A DNA stretch of 64,000 bases from Pleomorphomonas diazotrophica. Lineage in GTDB: Bacteria > Pseudomonadota > Alphaproteobacteria > Rhizobiales > Pleomorphomonadaceae. Each line of letters opens with the position of its first letter. The first letter of the stretch is position 1. Location: NCBI RefSeq assembly GCF_002844595.1, contig NZ_PJNW01000002.1, positions 1,116,001 to 1,180,000 on the forward strand, read 5' to 3'. The position numbers and the translations under genes are program-made. A model generated the notes under the pieces. The model was not told the origin of the DNA. It did no database searches and was given only the letters and a program-made list of their open reading frames with translations. Shown in pieces: positions 1 through 8,395 of the stretch.

Positions 1-1754
1 CGTTTCGCGGCCGTCAGGCGGAAATCGTCGACCACGTCATGGCCGGCAACAACGCCTTCGTGCTGATGCCGACGGGTGGCGGCAAATCGCTGTGCTACCA
101 GATACCGGCGATGGCCCGGCCGGGCATGGGGCTCATCGTCTCGCCGTTGATCGCCCTGATGGCCGACCAGGTGACGGCGCTGCGTCAGGCGGGCGTCAGG
201 GCCGCCGCCCTCAACTCCGACCTTCAGGGGGACGAGCGACACAGCCTGTGGCGGGACATATCAAGCGGCGCTCTCGATCTCCTCTACGTCGCCCCCGAAA
301 CGCTGCTCCGTCCCGACATTCTGGATCTGTTGCATCGTACGCCGCTGTCGCTGATCGCCATCGACGAAGCGCATTGCCTGTCGCAATGGGGGCACGACTT
401 CCGGCCGTCTTACCGTCAGCTCGACGCGCTCGTGACCGAGTTCCCCGATACGCCGCGCATGGCGCTGACGGCAACAGCCGATGCGCCGACCCGCGCCGAG
501 ATCCTGTCGCATCTCCGGATCGCCGAAAGCGACGCCTTCATTGCCGGCTTCGACCGCCCCAACATCCGCTACGCCATCGCCGAGAAGGACAATCCCAGGG
601 CGCAGTTGAAACGCTTCCTTGGGGCGCACGAGGGCGAGAGCGGCATCGTCTATTGCCTGTCGAAGCGAAAGACCGAGGAGACGGCAGCCTGGCTCTGCGA
701 TCAGGGTTATGTCGCGTTGCCCTATCACGCCGGCATGGACAAGGCCGAGCGCCAGACCAACCAGACGCGCTTCCAGCGCGAGGAAGCCATCATCATGGTG
801 GCGACCATTGCCTTTGGCATGGGCATCGACAAGCCCGATGTCCGCTTCGTCGCCCATCTCGACCTGCCCGGCAGCATCGAGGCCTATTATCAGGAAACGG
901 GGCGCGCCGGCCGCGACGGCCTGCCATCAGACACGCTGATGCTCTATGGCTACGAGGATATCGCCTTACGCAGCCGCTTCATCGAGACCTCCGACGCCCC
1001 CGAGCCACGCAAGCGCATAGAGCGGCAGAAGCTCGACGCGCTCCTTGGTCTTACCGAGACGGCCGGCTGTCGGCGCCAAGCGCTTCTGTCCTATTTCGGC
1101 GACCATTCCGAACCTTGCGGAAACTGCGACACCTGCGCCGAACCGCCGGACATGTTCGACGGGACCATCGCCGCGCTGAAAGCCCTGTCCTGCATCTACA
1201 AGACGGGCGAACGTTTCGGTCAGGCTTACATCGTCGACGTCCTGCTGGGCGGGGCGGATGAGCGCATTGCCCAGTTCGGACACGACCGTATCTCAACCTA
1301 TGGCATCGGCAAGGAGCACGACAGCCGTACCTGGCGCGCGATCCTGCGCCAGTTGATCGCGCTGCGTCTCGTCAATGTCGACCTCGACGGCCACGGCGGG
1401 CTGTCGATCTCGGAGGCAGGCCGCCAGTTCCTGCGCGAGAAACCGGTGCTGATGCTGCGCGTACCGGCAAAACCGCAGGCGACACGGGGCAAGAGTGGCC
1501 GCAAGCCGGCATCGACCACGCTTCCCGAGGCCGATCAAGCCCTGTTCCATGCGCTGCGTGAGAAGCGCACCGAGCTCGCTCGTGCCCAGAACCTGCCGCC
1601 CTATGTGATCTTCCATGACAAGACGCTGATCGAACTGGCAGCCGCGCGCCCCGGTTCGCGGTCGCAGATGGCGAAGATCCCGGGCGTCGGAGAGGCCAAG
1701 CTCGATCGCTACGGGGAGGTCTTTCTAGCGGTGATCGCGGAGTACGAGACCTAG
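1..1754 (+). CDS. recQ: ATP-dependent DNA helicase RecQ (5' end cut by window)
   Basis: This is a superfamily 2 DNA helicase that unwinds 3'-tailed DNA in recombination and replication-fork repair. The reading frame is open from base 3, upstream of the first ATG at 39, and those codons continue the RecQ N-terminus ([12 protein letters not shown]), so the true start lies before the window. Visible motifs are Walker A (MPTGGGKS, nt 66-89), the DEAH box (IDEAHC), motif VI ([10 protein letters not shown]), the zinc site with cysteines in CRRQ...PCGNCDTC, and a C-terminal HRDC domain over the last 75 residues ending in a helix-hairpin-helix-like IPGVGEAKL. About 583 residues are seen, close to full length. 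It converges on the GNAT gene with only 11 bases between the stops. Confidence 0.96.
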   Translation, partial: FRGRQAEIVDHVMAGNNAFVLMPTGGGKSLCYQIPAMARPGMGLIVSPLIALMADQVTALRQAGVRAAALNSDLQGDERHSLWRDISSGALDLLYVAPETLLRPDILDLLHRTPLSLIAIDEAHCLSQWGHDFRPSYRQLDALVTEFPDTPRMALTATADAPTRAEILSHLRIAESDAFIAGFDRPNIRYAIAEKDNPRAQLKRFLGAHEGESGIVYCLSKRKTEETAAWLCDQGYVALPYHAGMDKAERQTNQTRFQREEAIIMVATIAFGMGIDKPDVRFVAHLDLPGSIEAYYQETGRAGRDGLPSDTLMLYGYEDIALRSRFIETSDAPEPRKRIERQKLDALLGLTETAGCRRQALLSYFGDHSEPCGNCDTCAEPPDMFDGTIAALKALSCIYKTGERFGQAYIVDVLLGGADERIAQFGHDRISTYGIGKEHDSRTWRAILRQLIALRLVNVDLDGHGGLSISEAGRQFLREKPVLMLRVPAKPQATRGKSGRKPASTTLPEADQALFHALREKRTELARAQNLPPYVIFHDKTLIELAAARPGSRSQMAKIPGVGEAKLDRYGEVFLAVIAEYET

Positions 1755-1765
1755 CGCAGCTGTCG

Positions 1766-2275
1766 CTAAAGCTGCATCGTCATGGCGCAACGCCGCTCCA
1801 CCGGAATACCGGCTTTGCCCTCATTCTCGAGAACTTTACGCAAGCGTGGCGTTATTTCGCCCTCCGCCAAGGTGCGGAAGCCTAGACGCTGATAGTAGGG
1901 CTCGTTCCACGGCACATCCCGAAACGTCGTCAGTGTCAGGGCCTTTGCTCCCTTCTCTTGCGCAAACCGGCCCGCCGCTTCGATCAGCCTCCGCCCGATG
2001 CCTTGCCCCTGCCAGTCGAGATGCACGGCAATCTGCCAGATATGCAGGCCGTCCGGCGTCAGTTCTCCGTTCAGAAAGCCAACAGGCCCATGTTCCCGAT
2101 CCTCGGCGACCAGAGCCACGCCTTGAGATATCAAGGTCCGGTGTTGATCCGCCGACTGGACATCATCGGCAATCCATTCCAGCCCGGGACATCCGCGAAA
2201 GATCGCGCCGGAGCTCCGCTCGATTTCCGGAAGATCATCCGCCTCCCACTCTGAAGCCGCTCGAATGATGATCAC
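1766..2275 (-). CDS. GNAT family N-acetyltransferase
   Basis: This 169-residue protein has the single GNAT fold. The acetyl-CoA pyrophosphate-binding loop is visible as QGQGIGRRL, following the strand HIWQIAVHLDW. The C-terminal part (YYQRLGFRTL) is the usual last strand-helix element. The start is GTG at 2275, with GGAG eight to nine bases upstream. The substrate cannot be read from the sequence; many such proteins acetylate amino acids, amines or antibiotics. It lies 177 bases downstream of the cupin gene on the same strand and could be the last gene of that unit, though the gap makes this uncertain. Confidence 0.88.
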   Translation of the reverse strand: MIIIRAASEWEADDLPEIERSSGAIFRGCPGLEWIADDVQSADQHRTLISQGVALVAEDREHGPVGFLNGELTPDGLHIWQIAVHLDWQGQGIGRRLIEAAGRFAQEKGAKALTLTTFRDVPWNEPYYQRLGFRTLAEGEITPRLRKVLENEGKAGIPVERRCAMTMQL

Positions 2276-2452
2276 AGGCCGAACTCCGGAATACAGTTAT
2301 CTGCTGAACCGCACGTCAGGTTGACGACGTCAGCCTGTGCCTGTGGAGATCCCAGAGCCTTCCCGGTGAACTCAGGTTCACCGGAAAAGCTCCATCTCCG
2401 TGCAAGACGCAACTCCGGACGCAAAACGGTTCCCAGCTTTGCTGGAGCTGCC

Positions 2453-2839
2453 CTAGACATTGACTTGGCACCACCGTTTGAAATGGTGGACGTCAAGGGT
2501 CTGAAGACGGCCGGGACCAAGATTTTCGAACCGGTGCGGCAGCCCGTGAGGACCCAGGACAACATCTCCCGCTTCGGCGTCAATGACCTGATCCCCGACG
2601 TAGAAACGCGCCCGTCCCTCCAGGATCACGAACACCTCGTCATAAGGATGGACGTGCATGACCGGCCCGTCACCCGGGCTATCGTTGCCGTAGGCCAGTA
2701 TGGTGACTTCCGTCCCAAGTTCCTGGCCAAGGACGTGACCGCCACGGGGGCCTTTGCCGTTCGGGTTGAAAAGTCTCAGCTTCTTCGCCATGCGATCATC
2801 CGCTGACACGGTGGCTAGGTCGAATGTCTCGAACTTCAT
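2453..2839 (-). CDS. small single-domain cupin protein
   Basis: This 128-residue protein is a single cupin barrel. Motif 1 (HVHPYDEVFVILEG) supplies two histidines and a glutamate, and motif 2 (GDVVLGPHGLPHRFEN) supplies the last histidine, so the metal site looks complete. Such proteins may be metal-dependent isomerases or dioxygenases, or may only bind a ligand; the reaction here is unknown. ATG at 2839 is preceded by GAGG. It is the last of four same-strand genes (TetR, haloalkane dehalogenase, SelW/Rdx-like, cupin) with short gaps, so a role linked to dehalogenation or its products is inferred. Confidence 0.85.
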   Translation of the reverse strand: MKFETFDLATVSADDRMAKKLRLFNPNGKGPRGGHVLGQELGTEVTILAYGNDSPGDGPVMHVHPYDEVFVILEGRARFYVGDQVIDAEAGDVVLGPHGLPHRFENLGPGRLQTLDVHHFKRWCQVNV

Positions 2840-2893
2840 CGACGCCTCATCTTCTTTGCCATGGCCCCCGGCATCGCGAATGTTCGGCGGCTC

Positions 2894-3121
2894 TCAGTGA
2901 AGGTTCTGCGACACGATCTCGACGATCTCCGCGGCGTCGGGAAAATGGCCCCGAGTGCGTTTGGCGACGATCCCGTCGTTGACCCGCACTTCGAAGATTC
3001 CGCCGCCGCCAGGATGAAGCTCGGCGTCCAGTCCCAGCGCATGCTTGAGTGCAGCCGCTGCCTCTCGCGCCCGCTTCTCGTAGCCGCACGGCCGGCAAAA
3101 GGTGATATCGACTTTGGTCAT
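2894..3121 (-). CDS. SelT/SelW/SelH (Rdx) family selenoprotein-like redox protein
   Basis: This 75-residue protein has the thioredoxin-like Rdx fold. It begins MTKVDITFCRPCGYEKRA, with the CxxC redox motif after the first beta strand and cysteine at both positions, where some relatives carry selenocysteine. It continues with the typical GGGGIFEVRVNDGIVAKR and a C-terminal FPDAAEIVEIV helix. The start at 3121 is chosen because GGGAGG lies eight bases upstream; the frame could be opened at a TTG at 3136 but that would consume the ribosome binding site. Rdx proteins are thought to act in thiol redox; the partner is unknown. It sits 33 bases after the dehalogenase gene. Confidence 0.85.
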   Translation of the reverse strand: MTKVDITFCRPCGYEKRAREAAAALKHALGLDAELHPGGGGIFEVRVNDGIVAKRTRGHFPDAAEIVEIVSQNLH

Positions 3122-3154
3122 TTCGAGACCTCCCAACGAAGTTGATGGCAGCTG

Positions 3155-4045
3155 CTAAGCCGCTCTCGAAACGGCGTTTTCCGCGATCCAATCTGCAATC
3201 GTCCGGCCGATGGTATCGGGGTGATCCTCCTGAAGGTAATGGGCGCCCGAACCAAGCTGAACGAGCCGGCAGTTCTTCAGTTTGGCCGCAAAACTCTCCG
3301 CGTACTCAGGCGACACCAGCGCTCCTGGATCACCCGCAAAGAGCAGCTTCGGATAGCTTGCCGAGGCTAGTTGCTCGTGCGCATGCCTGAGCATCGCATC
3401 AACGTCTTTCGGTTCACCGCCAATCGGCAACTCGTTGGGAAGACGCCAGATCGGTACCCTGTCTTGCGCAAGAGAAAAGGGCGCACGATAGGCCTGCATC
3501 TCCGCGTCGCTCATTTTGCGCTTAACCGAACCGGGGAGAACACGCTCTATGAACACGTTCTCTTCGATGATGGCACGCTCGCCCGCCCCCGCCGTCCGGA
3601 AGATTCTGAAGGCATCGCGCACGGCTTCGGACTGGTGGAAATCGTTCCAGCCGTCAAACGGCCTGATGAACTCCATAAAGGCCAGTCCGCGGACCATTTC
3701 CGGACGGCGCGCCGCCAGAACGAAAGCCAGCGCCGTTCCCCAATCCTGGGCAACGAGATAGGCAGACTTGATGCCGGCAGCCTCAATGAAGGCGTCGAGA
3801 TAACGGACATGGTCGGCAAAGCGGTAGTCGATGGCGGGCTTTCCCGACTGGCCAAACCCAACCAGATCCGGCGCAATGCACCGAGCGACAGGCGCCACAT
3901 GCGGCAAGATGTTTCGCCAGATGTAGGACGAGGTGGGATTGCCGTGCAGGAACAGCGCGACGGTATCCGTGCCGTGCCCGCCTTCTCGGTAGGCCATGAA
4001 GGAGTCCAGCACAGGCAGCCGCTTCAGGTGGAGATTATCGTCCAT
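3155..4045 (-). CDS. haloalkane dehalogenase (DhaA-like, HLD-II type)
   Basis: This 296-residue alpha/beta hydrolase would hydrolyse carbon-halogen bonds of haloalkanes to an alcohol and halide. All five functional residues of the HLD-II subfamily are in place: nucleophile Asp101 in AQDWG, halide-binding Trp102 and Asn36 (HGNPTSSY), acid Glu125 (FMEFIRP), and His269 (GAHYLQEDHP). The region around DHVRYLDAFIEA also matches DhaA closely. Its ATG overlaps the TetR stop (TGATG), with a near-perfect ribosome binding site AAGGAGGTGA, so translation is coupled to the regulator. Assignment to haloalkane dehalogenase rather than epoxide hydrolase rests on the Asn/Trp pair and Glu position; actual substrates are unknown. 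Confidence 0.88.
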   Translation of the reverse strand: MDDNLHLKRLPVLDSFMAYREGGHGTDTVALFLHGNPTSSYIWRNILPHVAPVARCIAPDLVGFGQSGKPAIDYRFADHVRYLDAFIEAAGIKSAYLVAQDWGTALAFVLAARRPEMVRGLAFMEFIRPFDGWNDFHQSEAVRDAFRIFRTAGAGERAIIEENVFIERVLPGSVKRKMSDAEMQAYRAPFSLAQDRVPIWRLPNELPIGGEPKDVDAMLRHAHEQLASASYPKLLFAGDPGALVSPEYAESFAAKLKNCRLVQLGSGAHYLQEDHPDTIGRTIADWIAENAVSRAA

Positions 4046-4635
4046 CAGTTCACCTCCTTAAAGACTGTTGCAAATGCGATTTTCTTGAAACGCTCCAAGG
4101 CGTCGCAGCGGCGCTCCACCTTCATCCGGAGGATGGCGCCCTCCCATGACGACAGGAGAAAGTCGGCGAGATCGACTGGATCGAAGGTCTTGTCGATTTC
4201 TCCGAGGGACTGCCCCTCGGCTATGCAAGCGGCAAACTGATCGCGCCACTCGACGAATATCTGCTCCAACCGAAGCCGGACGGCTTCGTTGAGCTGGGTT
4301 GCTTCGGCACTAAAGTCGCCAATCAGGCAGCCGCGCCGAAGTCCGTCCCGCTCCAGGATGTCGGTGATGATGTCGAGATAGCGGATCAGTCTTGCTCTCG
4401 GAGATAGAGAGCCACTCTCGAAAGCTTGGGCGACCAGCGTCTTGATGTGATCGAAGTAGGCATCGAGCACCGCGATGCTGAACGCCTCCTTGGTCGGGAA
4501 ATGGTTGGTGAATGAGCCTTGCGGAGCCCCGGCCTCAGCGACGATGTCGCGGACGCTGGCAGCGGAGTAGCCCTTCACGAGCATTACGCGAAGCCCGGCG
4601 GAAATGATGTCGTCACGGAGAGATTGTCTAGCCAT
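4045..4635 (-). CDS. TetR/AcrR family repressor
   Basis: This 196-residue regulator has an N-terminal helix-turn-helix (SVRDIVAEAGAPQGSFTNHFPTKEAF) and a variable ligand-binding C-terminal domain (EGAILRMKVERRCDALERFKK). The start is taken as ATG at 4635. The frame stays open to a TTG at 4671, but that TTG is the first triplet of a TTGACA promoter element and the intervening codons are an operator-like palindrome. It is the first gene of the unit with the dehalogenase, whose start overlaps its stop. It most likely represses its own operon and is released by a substrate or related ligand (inference from position). Confidence 0.9.
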   Translation of the reverse strand: MARQSLRDDIISAGLRVMLVKGYSAASVRDIVAEAGAPQGSFTNHFPTKEAFSIAVLDAYFDHIKTLVAQAFESGSLSPRARLIRYLDIITDILERDGLRRGCLIGDFSAEATQLNEAVRLRLEQIFVEWRDQFAACIAEGQSLGEIDKTFDPVDLADFLLSSWEGAILRMKVERRCDALERFKKIAFATVFKEVN

Positions 4636-4642
4636 GGACAGA

Positions 4643-4671
4643 TTAATACGTACGTACGTATTTGATGTCAA
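4643..4671 (-). promoter_or_regulatory. promoter with 18-bp palindromic operator for the TetR operon
   Basis: On the minus strand TTGACA (4671-4666) is followed after exactly 17 bases by TATTAA (4648-4643), a sigma70-like pair. The spacer and first bases of the -10 are occupied by a perfect 18-bp palindrome, AATACGTACGTACGTATT (4645-4662), the expected kind of TetR site. The A of the ATG at 4635 lies eight bases past the -10, so transcription probably begins at or next to the start codon, which would give a leaderless mRNA. No ribosome binding site precedes this ATG. Confidence 0.7.
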
Positions 4672-4963
4672 GACGGTTCACTACGCGTCGAAACCGGCGG
4701 AAAACCTCCACTGAATGTGAGAATATCGTGAGGCAGCTGGAGGGTCCGAGGCTTCATGCTTCCCGCCAGCGCCAGTTGTCGCACGGGCCGAAAATCTAGG
4801 CTGCGATGAGCGCATCCGACCGCCTGACGGCGAGATGACGACCCAAGATGAAAAGGCTCGGCGTGAGCGGTCGCCGGGCTCTATGACCTACCGATACGCT
4901 CCAACCAGTTGTCTTCACGCAGTTCCTGAAGCAAAGCCCGTACCCACGTTCGCCGGAACCGTA
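4672..4963. other. 292-base stretch without a recognised gene
   Basis: The stretch lies upstream of the TetR promoter and downstream of the SnoaL-like gene. Frames open here on both strands, but none shows a ribosome binding site, a known domain or a start suited to a gene. No RNA gene or repeat was recognised. Confidence 0.5.
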
Positions 4964-5323
4964 CTAGGAGCTTGGCGAAACCAGATATGTTCCGAAGCCC
5001 TGGACGACCAGTCCGCCCGAGAAAATCAGAACCTCGCTCGCCTGGCGCCCATCCTGATTTCGATAGGCGATCGTCACGCAGTCGATCCCCTCGTAGGTGC
5101 CCACCAGCGTGAAATGGAGGTTGGGGATAAGGCGCAGGCCCTCGCTCCAATAGGAGCGGAGCGCTGCCTTGCCGACGATAACGCCATCGGAACCAGGAAC
5201 GATCTTTCGCGCCGCTGGAGACTTGAAGACGACTGAATCGTCAAAGCCGCCGAGCAGCCGGTCGAGATCATGCGCATTCCAGGCAGCGCACCACTCGATA
5301 GAATAGGCATGAAAATCAATCAT
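4964..5323 (-). CDS. SnoaL-like / NTF2-fold polyketide-cyclase-type protein
   Basis: This 119-residue protein has the pattern of the NTF2-like superfamily: an N-terminal helix (YSIEWCAAWNAHDLDRLLGGF) followed by DDSVVFKSP, the G-K-AALRSYW helix and antiparallel strands. Relatives include SnoaL cyclases, ketosteroid isomerase-like proteins and many of unknown role. The start is ATG at 5323, preceded by AGAGGA; an upstream in-frame extension to 5389 lacks a ribosome binding site. It lies 76 bases downstream of the quinone oxidoreductase start-to-stop unit on the same strand and may be co-transcribed with it. The substrate is unknown. Confidence 0.78.
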   Translation of the reverse strand: MIDFHAYSIEWCAAWNAHDLDRLLGGFDDSVVFKSPAARKIVPGSDGVIVGKAALRSYWSEGLRLIPNLHFTLVGTYEGIDCVTIAYRNQDGRQASEVLIFSGGLVVQGFGTYLVSPSS

Positions 5324-5399
5324 TTCGCGTGTCCTCTGAGTTCCGCTTGGCAACGAGCGATCGGTAAGGACGCCCCAGATTCGGGACAACTGTCCGATG

Positions 5400-6425
5400 C
5401 TATACCGACATCCCGTTTTGGCCGACCTCCGGTAACAGGATGATCTTTCCGCTCGACCGCCGGCTCTCGATGAGGCGATGCGCTTCTGCCGCTTCGTTCA
5501 ACGGGAAATGGTGGCCGACATGCGGCCTCAGCGCGCCCTGGGTCACGTAGCTGAACAGCGCTTCGAGATCATCCCGCAGATACCGGGTTGCATCCTTGTG
5601 GCCCAAGAGCGGAACCAAGGAGTAACCAAGTAGCGATTTGCCGGACATGACGAAGGACGGCATGTCTTCCTTCGAAAGTGCGGCATATTCGCCGCTGGCT
5701 CCGCCATAGGCAACGAAGTGGCCGCCGGGAGACAAGCTCGACAAACCCAACTGGCTGACGGCGCCGCCGATTGCGTCGAAGATCACATCCGGTGGAGTGC
5801 CGTTCGTAAACGCCAGGAGATCGCCAACCCAGTCTTCCTGCGTGCATACCACCGAGTGAACGCCAAGCGCATTGAGCAGATCCGCTTTCCGCGCATCCCC
5901 CACGGATCCGATCAGTCGTCCCGGAGACCGCATCGCCACGAGCTGGGCCAGGAGGTGTCCCACGCCGCCAGCCGCCGAGTGAACGAGAACCGTTCGCCCT
6001 TCGAGCGGAACTAGCCTTGAAAGCTCAAGGGCAACGATCCCCGACAAACCGAGCGCCACCGCCTGATCGAAGGCGATATCGTGGGGAAGGAAGAAGATGC
6101 CTGTCGCCGGAAGGGCAAGGTGCGTCGCATAAGCTCCCGTGATGCGCCCCACCGCGAAGGGTGCGGCAAAGGCTCTCTTGCCCAAGATGGCCGGATCGAC
6201 GCCGCTGCCCAGCGCGACGACCGTTCCGGCCGCTTCCGAGCCGATTATCAGATCGTCCATCATCGGGACGCCGGCGGTACCCGAGCGGATCATGGTGTCG
6301 GCAAAGTTGACGCCTACGGAGGCCACTTCCAAAAGCACTTCGCCTTCACCCGGAACAGGTGTCGGCAGCTCACGCAAAATCAGGTGTTCAGGGCCACCAA
6401 ATTGGTTGATGATAACAGCTTTCAA
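5400..6425 (-). CDS. zinc-independent alcohol dehydrogenase / NADPH:quinone oxidoreductase
   Basis: This 341-residue member of the medium-chain dehydrogenase/reductase superfamily has the GroES-like N-terminal domain and a nucleotide-binding domain with HSAAGGVGHLLAQL. The cysteine and histidine ligands of zinc alcohol dehydrogenases are absent, which places it with the quinone oxidoreductases that reduce quinones or enones with NADPH. The start is TTG at 6425 with AGGAG seven bases upstream. It is divergent from an HxlR regulator 97 bases away; HxlR proteins often control redox enzymes of this kind, so regulation by that neighbour is a reasonable inference. Confidence 0.88.
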   Translation of the reverse strand: MKAVIINQFGGPEHLILRELPTPVPGEGEVLLEVASVGVNFADTMIRSGTAGVPMMDDLIIGSEAAGTVVALGSGVDPAILGKRAFAAPFAVGRITGAYATHLALPATGIFFLPHDIAFDQAVALGLSGIVALELSRLVPLEGRTVLVHSAAGGVGHLLAQLVAMRSPGRLIGSVGDARKADLLNALGVHSVVCTQEDWVGDLLAFTNGTPPDVIFDAIGGAVSQLGLSSLSPGGHFVAYGGASGEYAALSKEDMPSFVMSGKSLLGYSLVPLLGHKDATRYLRDDLEALFSYVTQGALRPHVGHHFPLNEAAEAHRLIESRRSSGKIILLPEVGQNGMSV

Positions 6426-6481
6426 GCGAGATCTCCTGGGTTGAAGAGCTCAACTTGATTGACCCAATCCATTCGACGGTT

Positions 6482-6510
6482 CCACCGACTTTGCGGTGGG
6501 CTACTCACCG
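6482..6510 (+). promoter_or_regulatory. alternative hairpins next to the HxlR ribosome binding site
   Basis: CCACCG (6482-6487) pairs with CGGTGG (6494-6499). The latter overlaps CGGTG (6494-6498), which can instead pair with CACCG (6506-6510), directly before AGGGG (6511-6515) of the ribosome binding site of the HxlR gene at 6523. The elements could be DNA half-sites for the regulator or a switchable mRNA leader; the sequence does not decide. Confidence 0.35.
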
Positions 6511-6522
6511 AGGGGTTAGTGA

Positions 6523-6885
6523 ATGAACCGGCTTTCCCCTTTGCCGATCGAAAGAGCCTTGCAGATCATAGGTGGCCGCTGGAAGCTCTTCATCGTCTTT
6601 CATCTGCTGGCTGGCGCCCAACGACCCGGCCGGCTCGAACGACTTATCCCAGGCATTTCGCAGAAAGTGCTCTTGCAGCAGCTGAAGGATCTCGAGGAGC
6701 ACGGCCTCGTCAGCAAGACGATCTACGCCGAGACTCCCGTGCGCGTAGAATACGAGCTTACGCCGCTCGGCAAAACACTCGGCCCGGTAATCGAGATGCT
6801 TCATCGGTGGGGAATAGAGCAGAGCCGCGTCACGGGCGACATGGACAAGTTGAAGCTGTGCCACCCGCAATCACAAATCGACTGA
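6523..6885 (+). CDS. HxlR family winged-helix regulator
   Basis: This 120-residue protein shows the HxlR signature: the opening helix ALQIIGGRWKLFIVFHLL, then FxxL-type LERLIPGISQKVLLQQLKDLEEHGLV for the recognition helix, and the wing with VEYELTPLGKTL. HxlR regulators commonly sense electrophiles or aldehydes. Here the N-terminus has no cysteine, and the only Cys is near the C-terminus (KLCHPQ), so direct thiol sensing through the usual N-terminal cysteine is unlikely. It is divergent from the quinone oxidoreductase at 5400-6425, its likely target. The stop lies two bases from the convergent Lrp gene stop. Confidence 0.9.
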   Translation: MNRLSPLPIERALQIIGGRWKLFIVFHLLAGAQRPGRLERLIPGISQKVLLQQLKDLEEHGLVSKTIYAETPVRVEYELTPLGKTLGPVIEMLHRWGIEQSRVTGDMDKLKLCHPQSQID

Positions 6886-6887
6886 GC

Positions 6888-7331
6888 TTACCTTTCATTC
6901 GCCAGCGCCGGCTGTCGGCGCGACACGATCTTTCGCTTCACGATCGCCGAGCTCGTTTCGGCCTTCTCCCCGATTATCTCGAGCAACTCGTCCAGCTGCT
7001 CGATGGAATGACACAGAATGCGCGCGACGAAGCCATCATCGCCGGTCACCTTGTCGCACTCCGCAACTTGAGGCATGTCGCGCAATAGCGCCTCGACGAC
7101 ATGCAGTTTTCCTGGCAGCGGGCGGACGCGCACTATGGCCTCGATATGGTAGCCGAGCGCCTTCGTATCCAAGACCGTGGTGAAGGCTTCGATGACGCCC
7201 GCCTCTTGCAGCTTTCGCAGTCGCTCAGCCGTCGCCGGCGCAGACAGGCGAATCTTGCTCGCAAGATCCTTTGTCGAAATGCGCGCATTCTCCTGCAGCG
7301 CGGCAAGCAAGATGCGATCAGCTGTGTCCAT
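6888..7331 (-). CDS. Lrp/AsnC family transcriptional regulator
   Basis: This 147-residue protein has an N-terminal helix-turn-helix (STKDLASKIRLSAPATAERLRKLQEAGVI) and a C-terminal RAM effector domain (VRVRPLPGKLHVVEALL...VTGDDGFVARI). It starts at ATG 7331. It is divergent from an EamA-type exporter that starts 130 bases away. This arrangement is familiar for Lrp-type regulators that sense an amino acid and turn on its efflux, so control of that exporter is inferred. Confidence 0.93.
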   Translation of the reverse strand: MDTADRILLAALQENARISTKDLASKIRLSAPATAERLRKLQEAGVIEAFTTVLDTKALGYHIEAIVRVRPLPGKLHVVEALLRDMPQVAECDKVTGDDGFVARILCHSIEQLDELLEIIGEKAETSSAIVKRKIVSRRQPALANER

Positions 7332-7460
7332 TTCGATTCAACTGCCGTTGGGTTTTGATGCCTTGAATATACAGGAGTTCGAAGCTCATTTCCTTTCTTC
7401 GCATATGTCCTGAGCGATAGGCGCCTTTTACGCTACGTGCTCCACAGACAGGAGCCGCCA

Positions 7461-8330
7461 ATGGATCTGCAAACTCAGGGCAAAATGGAAATGACCGTCG
7501 CGATGGCCCTTTCGGGCACGATCGGCATTTTCGCCTATTTCTCCGGTCTTTCCGAGTTCGCCATCGTTCTCTGGCGATGCATCATGGGTAGCACGGTTCT
7601 TCTATTGGTCTGCTGGCGCCGCGGATACTTGTCATCCCACTCCCTCAGCCGTCGCTCCATCATACTGGCCCTTTTTGGCGGGGCGGCCCTGCTCGCAAAC
7701 TGGCTATTCCTGTTTGCCGCCTACAGACGGGCGAGCATCTCGATCTCCGGGCTCGTTTACAATCTCCAGCCGTTCATCCTGGCTAGTCTCAGCGCCTGGA
7801 TCCTGCACGAGCGCATTCGACGCGATCACATCGTGTGGGCGTGCGTCGGTCTGGCGGGGCTTGCGATCGTTGCGTTCGCGGGGCTTGATGAAGGCGTCGA
7901 CAACGAGTTTCTGATTGGGCTGGGCTGCGCGGTTTGCGCGGCGTTCTTCTACGCCCTGGCCGCGCTGTCTGCGAAACTGCTGCGGGGAATGCCGCCGCAT
8001 CTCGTCGCACTGATACAGTTCGCCGCCGGCTCGATCGTTCTTCTTCCACTGATCGGGAGCAGTCTTCCGCCGGGCAACTTGGCTTCAATCACGAGCATCG
8101 CTACGCTGGGCATTGTCCATACCGGCTTCATGTACATCCTGCTTTATGGCGCATTTCAGAAACTCAATCCGGGAACGGCAGCCGCGCTGGCTTTCATCAA
8201 CCCTGTGGTTACTATTCTCTCCGAAGCGCTGATCCTGCATAGATCATTCACTACGCTGCAGTACTTCGGCGGCGGGATCATTCTGCTCGCCGTCCTCGGC
8301 ACAACGGCTTTTCGGCGGCAGGACGAATGA
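7461..8330 (+). CDS. EamA-family (DMT superfamily) exporter
   Basis: This 289-residue membrane protein consists of two EamA repeats of about five transmembrane segments each; the first ends near GLAGLAIVAFAGL and the second near GGGIILLAVLGT. Conserved features such as the NLQPFILASLSAWILHERI and NPVVTILSEALIL segments, each at the end of a repeat, are visible. The start is ATG at 7461 with AGGAG seven bases upstream; a further in-frame ATG at 7437 has no such site. Proteins of this group export amino acids and other small metabolites. The divergent Lrp gene is the probable regulator. Confidence 0.88.
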   Translation: MDLQTQGKMEMTVAMALSGTIGIFAYFSGLSEFAIVLWRCIMGSTVLLLVCWRRGYLSSHSLSRRSIILALFGGAALLANWLFLFAAYRRASISISGLVYNLQPFILASLSAWILHERIRRDHIVWACVGLAGLAIVAFAGLDEGVDNEFLIGLGCAVCAAFFYALAALSAKLLRGMPPHLVALIQFAAGSIVLLPLIGSSLPPGNLASITSIATLGIVHTGFMYILLYGAFQKLNPGTAAALAFINPVVTILSEALILHRSFTTLQYFGGGIILLAVLGTTAFRRQDE

Positions 8331-8395
8331 AATGCCGGATGCGAGAGCTTAGGTTCTTCTTGGCAAGCGCCAGGAGTTGCGCCGCTGTTCCAGGC

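Noticed and set aside
4881-5150. Minus-strand frame overlapping the SnoaL-like gene, ending in LLQELREDNWLERIG
   Set aside because: It lies within another frame of a supported gene, lacks a start site and has no recognisable family; a transposase remnant was considered but not supported.
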